From UBA7236 sp035439505 (lineage in GTDB: Bacteria; Bacteroidota; Bacteroidia; Chitinophagales; BACL12), in the NCBI GenBank assembly GCA_035439505.1, contig DAORKJ010000027.1, positions 1-41,113 of the forward strand: 41,113 bases of DNA, written 5' to 3'. The translations under genes were made by a program, and so were the position numbers. The notes under the pieces were generated by a model, which saw only the letters and a list, made by a program, of their open reading frames with translations, did not search any database and was not told where the DNA came from. This document shows positions 1-7,855 of this stretch, piece after piece; positions within the stretch are counted from its first letter, which is position 1, and every line of letters begins with the position of its first letter.

Positions 1-2
1 TA

Positions 3-50
3 GTGGTCAACCCACGTGTTGACCTGACGATTTACGGCGGAATAGGGTAG
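3..50 (+). CDS. possible 3' end of an upstream gene (partial)
   Basis: One frame is open from the window edge and reads VVNPRVDLTIYGGIG before a TAG at 48-50. The alternating hydrophobic residues resemble a beta-strand end, but 15 residues are too few to assign a family. It may equally be non-coding leader of pssA. The sequence before the window would decide. Confidence 0.3.
   Translation: MVNPRVDLTIYGGIG
5..24. repeat. short inverted repeat (7-bp arms, 6-nt loop)
   Basis: GGTCAAC (5-11) and GTTGACC (18-24) are perfect inverted repeats around CCACGT. No T-tract follows on either side, so it is not a convincing terminator. It overlaps the possible upstream reading frame. Confidence 0.35.
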
Positions 51-98
51 TTTGAGGATAGTGGGATACTTTATTTATAAGATGAACCGTTGATGTTT

Positions 99-106
99 TA
101 ATTTTG
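99..106 (+). promoter_or_regulatory. Bacteroidota -7 box for the pssA-purS-rsmI run
   Basis: TAATTTTG matches the Bacteroidota -7 consensus TAnnTTTG. The expected -33 TTTG 19-20 bp upstream is poor (only TTTAT-like sequence near 75-79). The implied transcript would begin around 110, about 20 nt before the GTG start of pssA. Confidence 0.45.
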
Positions 107-131
107 CGCTTTATAATAATCGTATAACCTG

Positions 132-920
132 GTGAATTTAGTAAAAAATATACCCAACCTGCTAACCCTGTTCAACCTGTTTTTGGGGTGCATGGGTGTT
201 GTTTATTTATTTAACGACCACATGGTGATTATGAGTGCCGAACGCGATATGTTTATCGATATGGGGCAAATACACCTGGCCTGTTATTGTGTGTTTTTGG
301 CAGGTTTCATCGATTTTTTTGATGGATTTATTGCCCGTTTACTGAAAGTGCAAAGTGAATTAGGCAAACAACTCGATTCGCTTGCCGACATGGTTACTTT
401 TGGCTTATTACCCGGTTTAATTATGTATGAATTATTAGCCAGAGCTTATTATGCAAATTATAATTCATTCGATTACCCAATATTATTTTACGCAGCCGGA
501 TTCGCGTTAACCATTTTTGCGGCTATACGATTAGGCAAATTTAATTTGGATACCCGTCAGTTGAATGAGTTCCGCGGATTACCATCACCAAGTATGGCAT
601 TTTTTATTGTAGCGCTTCCGCTTATTATTTTACGCGATGAAATGGGTTTAACCAACTTACTCAGCAACAATTGGGTATTACTCCTAATTATAGTTGCCCT
701 TTGTTATTTTATGGTAAGCGATATTCGTATGCTAAGCCTGAAATTAAAATCCTTAAAGTTTGAAGAGAACCAATGGTTATATAGCCTGGTTTTATTATCG
801 CTCATAATCGCATTTATCGGCATATTTATTTTACATGTGTATTTTGTAATTATTCCGGTAATTATTTTATTATATATTATTATTTCAATAGCTAAAAACA
901 TATCAGAAAATGGCATATAA
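132..920 (+). CDS. pssA: CDP-diacylglycerol--serine O-phosphatidyltransferase
   Basis: This is an integral membrane enzyme that joins CDP-diacylglycerol and L-serine to make phosphatidylserine, the precursor of phosphatidylethanolamine. The CDP-alcohol phosphatidyltransferase signature D-x2-D-G-x2-A-R-x8-G-x3-D-x3-D is complete near residues 62-85 (DFFDGFIARLL, then GKQLDSLADM). Several hydrophobic helices follow, including two long ones at the C-terminus. The length (262 aa) is somewhat above the short bacterial PssA form. The start is GTG at 132; the protein begins directly with a helix (MNLVKNIPNLLTLFNLF) typical of the family, and no better ATG lies upstream. Its last 11 bases overlap the start of purS, so the two are probably co-transcribed and translationally coupled. 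PgsA is a related alternative, but the N-terminal pattern and D-rich motif context favour PssA. Confidence 0.9.
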   Translation: MNLVKNIPNLLTLFNLFLGCMGVVYLFNDHMVIMSAERDMFIDMGQIHLACYCVFLAGFIDFFDGFIARLLKVQSELGKQLDSLADMVTFGLLPGLIMYELLARAYYANYNSFDYPILFYAAGFALTIFAAIRLGKFNLDTRQLNEFRGLPSPSMAFFIVALPLIILRDEMGLTNLLSNNWVLLLIIVALCYFMVSDIRMLSLKLKSLKFEENQWLYSLVLLSLIIAFIGIFILHVYFVIIPVIILLYIIISIAKNISENGI

Positions 921-1161
921 AGCAGAAATCAATGTGATGCCTTTAAAAGAATTGCTCGACCCAAAAGGAAAAGCGGTTGCAGGCAGCATGAAAAATTTAG
1001 ATTTAAGTTCAATACAAGATGTACGCATTGGCAAACACATTCAATTACATATTGAAGCAGGTAGTAAAGCTGAAGCAGAAAAAATCGCAACAGAAGCATG
1101 TAAAAAACTTTTAGCAAATCCAATTATGGAGAGCTTTGAAGTGGTGGTACATGAGGCATAA
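910..1161 (+). CDS. purS: phosphoribosylformylglycinamidine synthase subunit PurS
   Basis: PurS is the small structural subunit that links PurL and PurQ in the three-part FGAM synthase, step 4 of de novo purine synthesis in the cytoplasm. The 83-residue length is normal. Family features are visible: MAYKAEINVMPLKELLDPKG at the N-terminus, the strand VRIGKHIQLHIEA in the middle, a helix with KLLANP, then the terminal strand ESFEVVVHEA. The ATG at 910 lies inside the last codons of pssA. Its presence implies that this organism uses the small-PurL/PurQ/PurS enzyme rather than the single large PurL; neither partner lies in the window. purD lies 31 kb away, so the purine genes are scattered. Confidence 0.93.
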   Translation: MAYKAEINVMPLKELLDPKGKAVAGSMKNLDLSSIQDVRIGKHIQLHIEAGSKAEAEKIATEACKKLLANPIMESFEVVVHEA

Positions 1162-1235
1162 TGCCATTTATTTACCGTACATTATTTAGCAGCATCAATT
1201 GTAATGTTGCTCAACAAATATTTAATTGCAATTAA

Positions 1236-1904
1236 TTGGCAAAATTATATGTAGTACCCACTCCTATTGGCAATCTGGAAGACATGACTTTCCGGGCAGT
1301 GCGTATATTAAGTGAGGTAGATTTAATTTTAGCCGAAGATACACGCACTTCTCATGTGTTGTTGAGTCATTATAATATCAAAACAAAAACATCGGCGCAT
1401 CATAAATTTAATGAGCATGCGCAGGTTGAAAAAATTGCTCAGGATATTTTAGACGGCAAAAACGTAGCATTAATTTCAGATGCAGGCACTCCGGGTATTT
1501 CTGACCCGGGATATTTATTAGTGCATACTTGTGTATTAAAAAATATTACTATTGAAACCCTTCCCGGCCCAACAGCATTTGTTCCGGCACTGGTGAATTC
1601 AGGTTTCCCAACTGATGAGTTTGTTTTTATGGGATTTCTTCCGGTTAAAAAAGGAAGAATGACAAAATTCAAATCCATTGCAGAAGAATTACGTACAATT
1701 GTAATTTATGAATCTCCTTATCGAATTATCAAAACACTGGAACAGTTAAATATATATTGCAGCGATAGAACAATTAGTATTTCGCGGGAGCTTTCTAAAA
1801 AATTTGAAGAAACATTACGCGGCACACCTGAACAATTATTGCAGCACTTTAGTCAACATGAACCACGTGGTGAGTTTGTGCTCATTATTGCAGCGAAAAA
1901 ATAA
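1236..1904 (+). CDS. rsmI: 16S rRNA (cytidine1402-2'-O)-methyltransferase RsmI
   Basis: RsmI uses S-adenosylmethionine to 2'-O-methylate C1402 in the ribosomal P-site region of 16S rRNA. The tetrapyrrole-methylase fold is recognisable by LYVVPTPIGNLEDMT at the N-terminus, AEDTRTSHVLL, ALISDAGTPGISDPGYLL near residues 80-97 and LPGPTAFVPALVNSG. The start is TTG at 1236, chosen because it places the conserved AKLYVVPTPIGNL at the very N-terminus as in homologues. At 222 residues it lacks the extra C-terminal domain of the roughly 286-residue E. coli enzyme, a shortening I believe is common in this phylum. It follows purS by 74 nt. Its TAA (1902-1904) directly abuts the stop of the convergent gene at 1905. 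Confidence 0.93.
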   Translation: MAKLYVVPTPIGNLEDMTFRAVRILSEVDLILAEDTRTSHVLLSHYNIKTKTSAHHKFNEHAQVEKIAQDILDGKNVALISDAGTPGISDPGYLLVHTCVLKNITIETLPGPTAFVPALVNSGFPTDEFVFMGFLPVKKGRMTKFKSIAEELRTIVIYESPYRIIKTLEQLNIYCSDRTISISRELSKKFEETLRGTPEQLLQHFSQHEPRGEFVLIIAAKK

Positions 1905-3299
1905 TTACCATTTTAAACACTCCAAAAACCGCTTTTTGGTATCAGGCACTAACCAATAAGGTGTGAGTTTAACACCAACATAAAAATCAATAGAGGCATA
2001 ATCTTCTTCGTGAAACCAGGTACGCAAGTTATCAGATCCAACAGTTAAAAATAAAATTCGTGCAGCGGCGCCAATCCTGAATTCTTTATCCTCATATAAA
2101 GACATTGGCAATGTAAATCCCAATTTTCTCCCTTCATATCGAGGTGTTAAAGCAAATAAATTTGATCGGGCAATTAAGTTTGTTTCAAAATTGGGTATTC
2201 TTCGTACAATCATCGCCTGCACATAAAAATTGTGTGGCAAAGGCTTATCAGCAGTTAATACAAGAGCTGCAGGTAAAAACATGGAAAATGTGCTGGCATC
2301 TTTTGATGCATCACTATTGTCATAAATAATTCGTGAACCGGTTCGGTTAAATTCATCAATATCACCAATAGAATCGAGCACCAGATTAGCAACAACCAAC
2401 GGCTCTTCCTGTAATAAATGATACGAACCAGAATTTGATTTAAATTTAATTACACCCAGGTCAACAAGAGAAGCACCAAATTTCCAGGTGTAGTCCAATT
2501 TTTTTGAATATTTAAATTTAGATTTTTTATGCAATACAAAATACCCGCCAATATCAATTCCGAAACCACTTCCATTTAATGCATAATTATTTGGGTCATA
2601 CAATAAATTTGAACCCAGATTTCTGGTATAATCGAAGTCAGCATCAAAATATGGAGTAGTAGTATTTACTGTATCTTTCACATAATTAAAAGGGTCGTTA
2701 TTTCTAAATGCAACCGCTTCAAAACCTGTTAAATATTTTAGATTGGCGCCAAGGTGTAAAGCATAAACAGAATTACTTTCTAAAGTAAACTCACCATTAA
2801 TTCCAACTTCACCCCAAATTAGCGCAGCTGCATTAAATTGAGGCATATATAATACGGAATCAATAGGCACATTTAACACACCGGAAACAGACATGGTATC
2901 TTTTGTGCTTAATGCATAACCGGCAGTTCTTGCGGTGAAAAAAGTACCAACTGCAAAATCATCAAATTTTACAAATGCGGATGGTAATTGTAATAATACA
3001 TTTCCATGTCCATATAATTTATGTGGATTATAAAAATCAACATCAATTATACTATCTGAGGTGGTAACATATTTTAAAAGTGGGTCATCTATTTTGAGGT
3101 AATTATTATCTTCATTTACCCCAAATGCCATCATATTTACATCCCATGGTAATTTACCTGCAATTGGAGTAGCCGGGTTTAGCAACATACCATTTGAGCC
3201 GGAATAATTATCAGTTCGCAAACCAATAAATTCCTGCGCCATGGTATTAGAAAACACCAATACTGTAAAACAAATAATTATCAGCACTCCTCTTGGCAT
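1905..3299 (-). CDS. exported DUF5723-type protein
   Basis: This is a 464-residue protein with a signal peptide (MPRGVLIIICFTVLVFSNTMAQ) followed by EFIGLRTDNYSGSNGMLLNP, the typical opening of the DUF5723 family found in Bacteroidota. The rest is rich in alternating beta strands and aromatic residues, with LPMSLY, DFYVGVKLTPYWL and similar strands, suggesting an outer-membrane beta-barrel; the function of the family is not known to me. The frame stays open upstream to 3455, but those 52 residues do not look like a signal peptide, so I place the start at 3299. It is convergent with rsmI with no bases between the stop codons, and no terminator is visible between them. Confidence 0.75.
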   Translation of the reverse strand: MPRGVLIIICFTVLVFSNTMAQEFIGLRTDNYSGSNGMLLNPATPIAGKLPWDVNMMAFGVNEDNNYLKIDDPLLKYVTTSDSIIDVDFYNPHKLYGHGNVLLQLPSAFVKFDDFAVGTFFTARTAGYALSTKDTMSVSGVLNVPIDSVLYMPQFNAAALIWGEVGINGEFTLESNSVYALHLGANLKYLTGFEAVAFRNNDPFNYVKDTVNTTTPYFDADFDYTRNLGSNLLYDPNNYALNGSGFGIDIGGYFVLHKKSKFKYSKKLDYTWKFGASLVDLGVIKFKSNSGSYHLLQEEPLVVANLVLDSIGDIDEFNRTGSRIIYDNSDASKDASTFSMFLPAALVLTADKPLPHNFYVQAMIVRRIPNFETNLIARSNLFALTPRYEGRKLGFTLPMSLYEDKEFRIGAAARILFLTVGSDNLRTWFHEEDYASIDFYVGVKLTPYWLVPDTKKRFLECLKW

Positions 3300-3484
3300 A
3301 AGCCGGAAATCATCAAATGAATAAACCTGTTCATGTGTGTGTTCAGGTTTGTGTGTGCCGACAGTTGGTTGGTATAACTGCCGAATTAGGTAATAAACGG
3401 CAGCGTTTGATAAATGTTGCTGAAAAATTATGACAAAAATTTGAACTTTCCGCAAAAAGTAAGCATTTTTTTTGCAGAAGTTAA

Positions 3485-4708
3485 TTAATCTACCACTTTT
3501 CCCGGGTTAAGAATGCCATTTGGGTCGAATATTTTGCGCAGATTTCTAAAAATATTGAGTTGTATTTCGTTGAATGCCAATGGCATATATTTTTTTTGCA
3601 CCCAGCCAATACCATGTTCTCCACTAATGGTGCCTCCTAGTTTGATAACCAACTGAAAAATTTCGGTAATCCCTTGGGGCAGCCGCGACTCCCATTCTTC
3701 GTTAGTCAGGGTCCCTTTTAAAATATTGACGTGTAAGTTGCCGTCACCTGCATGGCCATAACAAACTGATTGAAATCCGTATTTATTTCCTATAGCTTTA
3801 ACACCTTCTAACAACACTGACAATTCTGCTCTTGGAACAACGGTATCTTCTTCTTTATAAGTAGAGTGTTGTTTAACAGCTTCGCCAACTTTGCGCCGCA
3901 TTTTCCAGAGGTCGTTTTTTTCTCTTTCTGTTTCAGCGAATAAAATTTCATCACATTCAAATTGTTCAACTATTTGTGCAATTGTTTCACAATCCTGCAT
4001 TAATACATCTTGGTTATTCCCATCTACTTCAATTAATAAATGCGCTTTAATATGGTCTTTTATTGCAATTTGAATATCGGTATTAAATTGTAAAACATAA
4101 TCAATGGCATCACGTTCCATAAATTCCATTGCACTTGGTGTAATGCCGGCTCTAAATATTGCTGCTACTGCTTCACAGGCTTTAGTAGAATTAGAAAATG
4201 GCACCAGCATTAATAAGTTTTTTTGCGGATAAGGAATTAATCGCAACACTATTTTTGTAATAATTCCCAATGTCCCTTCACTGCCAACAAACAATTGTGT
4301 CAAATTATAACCGGTTGCATTTTTCAATACATTAGCTCCTGTCCAAATTATTTCACCGGTTGGTAAAACAACTTCCAAATTCAGCACATAATCTTTAACA
4401 ACACCATATTTAACTGCTTTTGGTCCGCCTGAATTTTCCGCCACATTTCCACCAATAAAGCAACTGCCTTTACTNNNNNNNNNNNNNNNNNNNNNNNNNN
4501 NNNNNNNNNNNNNNNNNNNNNNNNNNNNNNNNNNNNNNNNNNNNNNNNNNNNNNNNNNNNNNNNNNNNNNNNNNTCAGGCTGGTAACGCAGGTCTTCGGT
4601 TTCGTCATGCGCATACTTTTCTAGGTTTTCCCCGTCTAGTAAAACATAATCATGACCGACAATTTTTGCCAGTTGGCTAATTACATCAGTGCTTATTGGC
4701 TGATACAT
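3485..4708 (-). CDS. FAD-linked (glycolate/D-lactate) oxidase, GlcD family, broken by an assembly gap
   Basis: This is a cytoplasmic flavoprotein of the FAD_binding_4/FAD-oxidase_C type that oxidises a 2-hydroxy acid such as glycolate or D-lactate; the exact substrate cannot be read from sequence. After the N gap come SKGSCFIGGNVAENSGGPKA and NATGYNLTQLFVGSEGTLGI from the FAD-binding domain. The C-terminal domain shows GHAGDGNLHVNIL, SGEHGIGWVQKKYMPL and the family ending FDPNGILNPGKV. The start is the ATG at 4708 rather than 4732, because a strong promoter box (4713-4720) would lie inside the longer version. One hundred Ns at 4475-4574 replace the front of the FAD domain. Flanking residues suggest about 90 residues belong there, not 34, so the true protein is probably near 465 aa. 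The frame happens to be preserved across the gap. Confidence 0.85.
   Translation of the reverse strand: MYQPISTDVISQLAKIVGHDYVLLDGENLEKYAHDETEDLRYQPXXXXXXXXXXXXXXXXXXXXXXXXXXXXXXXXXXSKGSCFIGGNVAENSGGPKAVKYGVVKDYVLNLEVVLPTGEIIWTGANVLKNATGYNLTQLFVGSEGTLGIITKIVLRLIPYPQKNLLMLVPFSNSTKACEAVAAIFRAGITPSAMEFMERDAIDYVLQFNTDIQIAIKDHIKAHLLIEVDGNNQDVLMQDCETIAQIVEQFECDEILFAETEREKNDLWKMRRKVGEAVKQHSTYKEEDTVVPRAELSVLLEGVKAIGNKYGFQSVCYGHAGDGNLHVNILKGTLTNEEWESRLPQGITEIFQLVIKLGGTISGEHGIGWVQKKYMPLAFNEIQLNIFRNLRKIFDPNGILNPGKVVD
4475..4574. other. assembly gap of 100 Ns
   Basis: Exactly 100 Ns sit inside the GlcD-like gene. The round length suggests a scaffold placeholder rather than a measured distance. By comparison with the GlcD family, the missing coding sequence (PP-loop region of the FAD domain) is nearer 270-290 bp. 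Confidence 0.97.
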
Positions 4709-4712
4709 GGTG

Positions 4713-4742
4713 CAAAGGTATTGGATTTGCAATTGGTAACAA
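4713..4742 (-). promoter_or_regulatory. promoter of the GlcD-like oxidase, leaderless spacing
   Basis: Read on the minus strand: TTG (4740-4742), 19 bp, TACCTTTG (4713-4720), a full match to the Bacteroidota consensus TTTG/TAnnTTTG apart from the first T of the -33 box. Only 4 nt (CACC) separate the -7 box from the ATG at 4708, so transcription is expected to start at or next to the start codon. Confidence 0.65.
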
Positions 4743-4797
4743 TCAACTTATAAACCGCCCTGAAATTGTCAGATAGATGTCAGTACGTAGGTTTTCC

Positions 4798-4828
4798 TTG
4801 TAAAGATTATAGGAAGTAGCTACCTTTA
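4798..4828 (+). promoter_or_regulatory. promoter of the Omp28-like T9SS gene
   Basis: TTG (4798-4800), 20 bp, TACCTTTA (4821-4828) fits the Bacteroidota promoter with one deviation in the last base of the -7 box. A start near 4833 would give a leader of about 15 nt before ATG 4848. Confidence 0.6.
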
Positions 4829-4847
4829 ATACCCAAAACTACGAGAA

Positions 4848-6896
4848 ATGAAAAAAAATATTTACCTTTTTTTATTTGGTGTAATCTTACTTTCATCAAA
4901 TACCCTTTTTGCGCAAGCAAAAAAATATCCATTATTTGAACATTTCACACAAGCTTCTTGTGGTCCGTGCGCAGCCCAAAATCCATTTTTCCAGGCTGTT
5001 TATGTGGCTAACAAAAGTAATGTGCATCATATTGCTTACCATACCTCATGGCCAGGATTTGACCCAATGTATAATTTCAATATGTCGGAGAGTGATGAAA
5101 TGGTTGATTATTATGGTGTATCAGGTGTGCCTGATATGATTGTTAACGGCGCTGAATTTGGCAGTCCAGCTGGTGTAACTCAAGATGTAGTTAACAATTT
5201 ACTTACTGAGTCAAGCCCAATACGTGTATTAGTAACTGAAACAGTTGCAGGTTCTACTGTAAATGTTCATATTGAAGTGCAAACCGTAGGAACAATTCCT
5301 GCAGGGACATATAAAATAAAAGCAGCTGCGGTAGAAAGAATAATCGAGTATGCATCTGCACCGGGAACCAATGGTGAATTAGATTTTCCAAATGTATTCC
5401 GTGAATCGTTAACCGGAACCGATGGTGATGCAATTACTCCTGCAGCAATCGGTTCTTCAGTTTCATTTGATTATTCTTATGATTTAGCAGCTGAATATGT
5501 AGCTGAAAACATGTATGCTATTGCATGGGTTCAAAATACTTCATCAAAAGATATTCTTAACTCCGGTGCAAGTGGTGACCCAGAAGTTGAAGTTGTAAAT
5601 ATGACAGCCGCTACATTTGCTCAAGGAACAGTAGGTGCAGCTAATGCATTCGAAGGTAACATTATTAATATTGGAGATGCAAATGCAAATATTGAAATTT
5701 CATTAACGGCTTCTCAACCTGCAGATTGGAGTTCAAATTTCGTATATAACGGTACAACATACACTACTACCGCTTCTGCATCAATTAATGCATTGAGTGA
5801 ATTACCTATTAATTTAAATGTGAATGTTGGAGCTACATCCGGCATTGGAGAATATACAATTACAGTTGAATTCCCTGATAATCCGGAATTTATGCCACAG
5901 GTGTTAAGTTATTATGTAATTTCAGGTGTTACAGATTTAATTGTAAATAATGAAGTAAGTTTTGGTGACGGCACACCTTATGGTACTTACAATTGGGAAT
6001 CATTATATACAGATGCATTAAATGCGGCAGGTGTTTCTACATACGCAGCTACTTCTCATTTCACAATGAAAAAAGGTTTCAGTAGCAATTCACTTGATGA
6101 CATTGAAAATATTTATTACAACGTTGGTTGGACATTTCCTGGTTTAGTTGATGACGAAATTAAAATTGAACAGTTGATGGAATTCCTTGATAATGGTGGT
6201 AACTTATTTATTTCAGGACAAGATATTGGATGGGAAGTAAATGAATATGCTGCCTTTTATCCTCAAGCAGTTGATTTTTATGAAAATTATCTTCATGCTA
6301 CTTACGTAAATGATGCAGCTTCAGGAGCTACAACTTTAACAGCAGTAGTTGACGAAACCTGGTATGGCGATATAGCTGAAAGTGAAATAAGCAAACCGTA
6401 CGGAACAACTTATTACTACCCTGAACAAATTGAAGCTAATGGAGCGGAAGCATACGACATTTTTACCTACAATGCAGGTACAAAAGTTGGTGGCGTGCGT
6501 TCTGAAACAGCCGATTATAAAACTGTTTATTTAGGTATTGGAATTGAAATGATTGAAGACATTAATGTGCGAAATGCAGTTATGGAAGCTACCTATTTAT
6601 ACTTTAAAGGCAATATTGATGGTATAGCTTATGATAATATCGTAAAAGGTTTATTAGGTGGAGCTCAACCTAATCCAGCCGTTAATGCAACCACAATTAC
6701 CTTAAGCAATTTGGATAAAAATTATGTTATTTACGTAACAGATATAACCGGTAAAATTGTACTAGAAGATAACATTACTGCCGGAACTGATAGTTATAAT
6801 TTAAATACATCAGACCTAAGCAGTGGTATGTATTTTTACTATTTAACTGATGGCCAACAACGCACACAAACAGAAAAACTAAACGTTGTTAAATAA
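4848..6896 (+). CDS. secreted Omp28-like thioredoxin-fold protein with T9SS sorting domain
   Basis: The protein has a signal peptide (MKKNIYLFLFGVILLSSN, ending FAQ), then an Omp28-related thioredoxin-like domain at about residues 26-130. Its redox pair is C38-G-P-C41 and its cis-proline is in GVPD (P95). A beta-rich region follows (about 130-360). Next is a domain at about 365-600 with LMEFLDNGGNLFISGQDIGW and YKTVYLGIGIEMI, which resembles the Rossmann/flavodoxin-like domains of secreted Bacteroidota proteins. The last ~75 residues are a type A T9SS sorting domain (QPNPAVN, then DLSSGMYFYYLTDGQ and EKLNVVK). It is therefore expected on the cell surface or outside. A disulfide or redox role is inferred from CGPC and untested. 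The next gene begins 23 nt downstream, so they form an operon. Confidence 0.8.
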   Translation: MKKNIYLFLFGVILLSSNTLFAQAKKYPLFEHFTQASCGPCAAQNPFFQAVYVANKSNVHHIAYHTSWPGFDPMYNFNMSESDEMVDYYGVSGVPDMIVNGAEFGSPAGVTQDVVNNLLTESSPIRVLVTETVAGSTVNVHIEVQTVGTIPAGTYKIKAAAVERIIEYASAPGTNGELDFPNVFRESLTGTDGDAITPAAIGSSVSFDYSYDLAAEYVAENMYAIAWVQNTSSKDILNSGASGDPEVEVVNMTAATFAQGTVGAANAFEGNIINIGDANANIEISLTASQPADWSSNFVYNGTTYTTTASASINALSELPINLNVNVGATSGIGEYTITVEFPDNPEFMPQVLSYYVISGVTDLIVNNEVSFGDGTPYGTYNWESLYTDALNAAGVSTYAATSHFTMKKGFSSNSLDDIENIYYNVGWTFPGLVDDEIKIEQLMEFLDNGGNLFISGQDIGWEVNEYAAFYPQAVDFYENYLHATYVNDAASGATTLTAVVDETWYGDIAESEISKPYGTTYYYPEQIEANGAEAYDIFTYNAGTKVGGVRSETADYKTVYLGIGIEMIEDINVRNAVMEATYLYFKGNIDGIAYDNIVKGLLGGAQPNPAVNATTITLSNLDKNYVIYVTDITGKIVLEDNITAGTDSYNLNTSDLSSGMYFYYLTDGQQRTQTEKLNVVK

Positions 6897-6919
6897 AACA
6901 TCATTAATTAAAAAAGAAT

Positions 6920-7648
6920 ATGAAAAAATTGATTTTACTCCCGGCAATTTTATTTATTGCTACTACATCATTCGCTCAAATTATGTTAATGCCTTCAGAA
7001 GCAGAAATTGAAGGTGATCCAACTTCAATTAATGAAGTACACATTGAATTCCATAATATGGGCGAAGGTCAACCTATGACCTGGATAAGAACAGTAAATG
7101 ATATTCCGGAAGGCTGGAAAACATCTGTATGCGATTTTAATTTATGCTGGGCAGATTTTGCTGATGAACCTGATTATACTTTTAGCGCACCTGCCGATAC
7201 TATTGGAACTGTGTATGTAAAATTTGATGCACGCAATTTCCATGATGGTGCATTTGACCCAATTCCGGGTTGCGGCACCGTGGAGGTTAATTTTTATAGC
7301 GTAGCCGACAGCGCAGGATATAATGCTTTAGGCGTATTTCATGCTCGTTTAGGTGTTGAAGCGGAAGATTGTAAAACATTAATTGTTACACCAATTAATG
7401 ATAATAACTTCTTAATATATCCTAACCCGGCTAAAAACGTTGTAAATGCAGTTGCATCATTTAGCGCTGATATTCAACATGCAGAAATAATTAATACTGC
7501 AGGAATTGTTGTTCGTTCATACAATTGGGAAACAACCAGTGGTAAAATGACTTTTGATTTAAATGATTTACCTGCCGGAATTTATTTTATGCGTTTGGTA
7601 GATGTAAATAATGCAGGTGTTTATACCGAAAAGGTTATTATAGAATAA
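6920..7648 (+). CDS. small secreted protein with T9SS sorting domain
   Basis: This is a 242-residue protein with a signal peptide (MKKLILLPAILFIATTSFAQ) and a beta-sandwich-like middle containing several cysteines (SVCDFNLCWADF, PIPGCGTVEVNF) that could form disulfides outside the cell. It ends with a T9SS type A domain (FLIYPNPAKNVVNAV, DLPAGIYFMRLVD, TEKVIIE). I do not recognise the central domain. It is translated from the same message as the Omp28-like gene upstream, and a clear terminator follows at 7671-7708. A role as a partner of the CGPC protein (for instance a disulfide substrate) would fit the cysteines but is only inference. Confidence 0.75.
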   Translation: MKKLILLPAILFIATTSFAQIMLMPSEAEIEGDPTSINEVHIEFHNMGEGQPMTWIRTVNDIPEGWKTSVCDFNLCWADFADEPDYTFSAPADTIGTVYVKFDARNFHDGAFDPIPGCGTVEVNFYSVADSAGYNALGVFHARLGVEAEDCKTLIVTPINDNNFLIYPNPAKNVVNAVASFSADIQHAEIINTAGIVVRSYNWETTSGKMTFDLNDLPAGIYFMRLVDVNNAGVYTEKVIIE

Positions 7649-7670
7649 CATTTGTTAATAAATAAAAGTA

Positions 7671-7708
7671 ACACCTCTGATTGGCTTGCCGGTCAGGGGT
7701 GTTTTTTT
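7671..7708 (+). terminator. rho-independent terminator of the Omp28-like operon
   Basis: ACACCTCTGA (7671-7680) pairs with TCAGGGGTGT (7693-7702) with one G-U pair, a 12-nt loop, and a run of seven T at 7702-7708. It lies 22 nt after the stop at 7648. Confidence 0.88.
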
Positions 7709-7816
7709 GCCTCGACGGTTTGTTTCGCGCGGAGAAGGGAGTTGCGGAGAGTTGGTTTAATGATAAATTAATAATAATTCTACTGTTTTATTACTACCTG
7801 AAATGCAAGTTATTAA

Positions 7817-7848
7817 TTTGAATATTCAATAAAATATTTATACATTTA
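7817..7848 (+). promoter_or_regulatory. promoter of the STAS-like gene
   Basis: TTTG (7817-7820), 20 bp, TACATTTA (7841-7848) fits the Bacteroidota promoter with one deviation at the last base. Only 7 nt lie between the -7 box and ATG 7856, so the leader would be extremely short. Confidence 0.5.
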
Positions 7849-7855
7849 ACTCAGC

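Noticed and set aside
3300..3455. Longer N-terminus for the DUF5723-type protein
   Set aside because: The extra 52 residues have no signal-peptide character, and a good signal begins at 3299.
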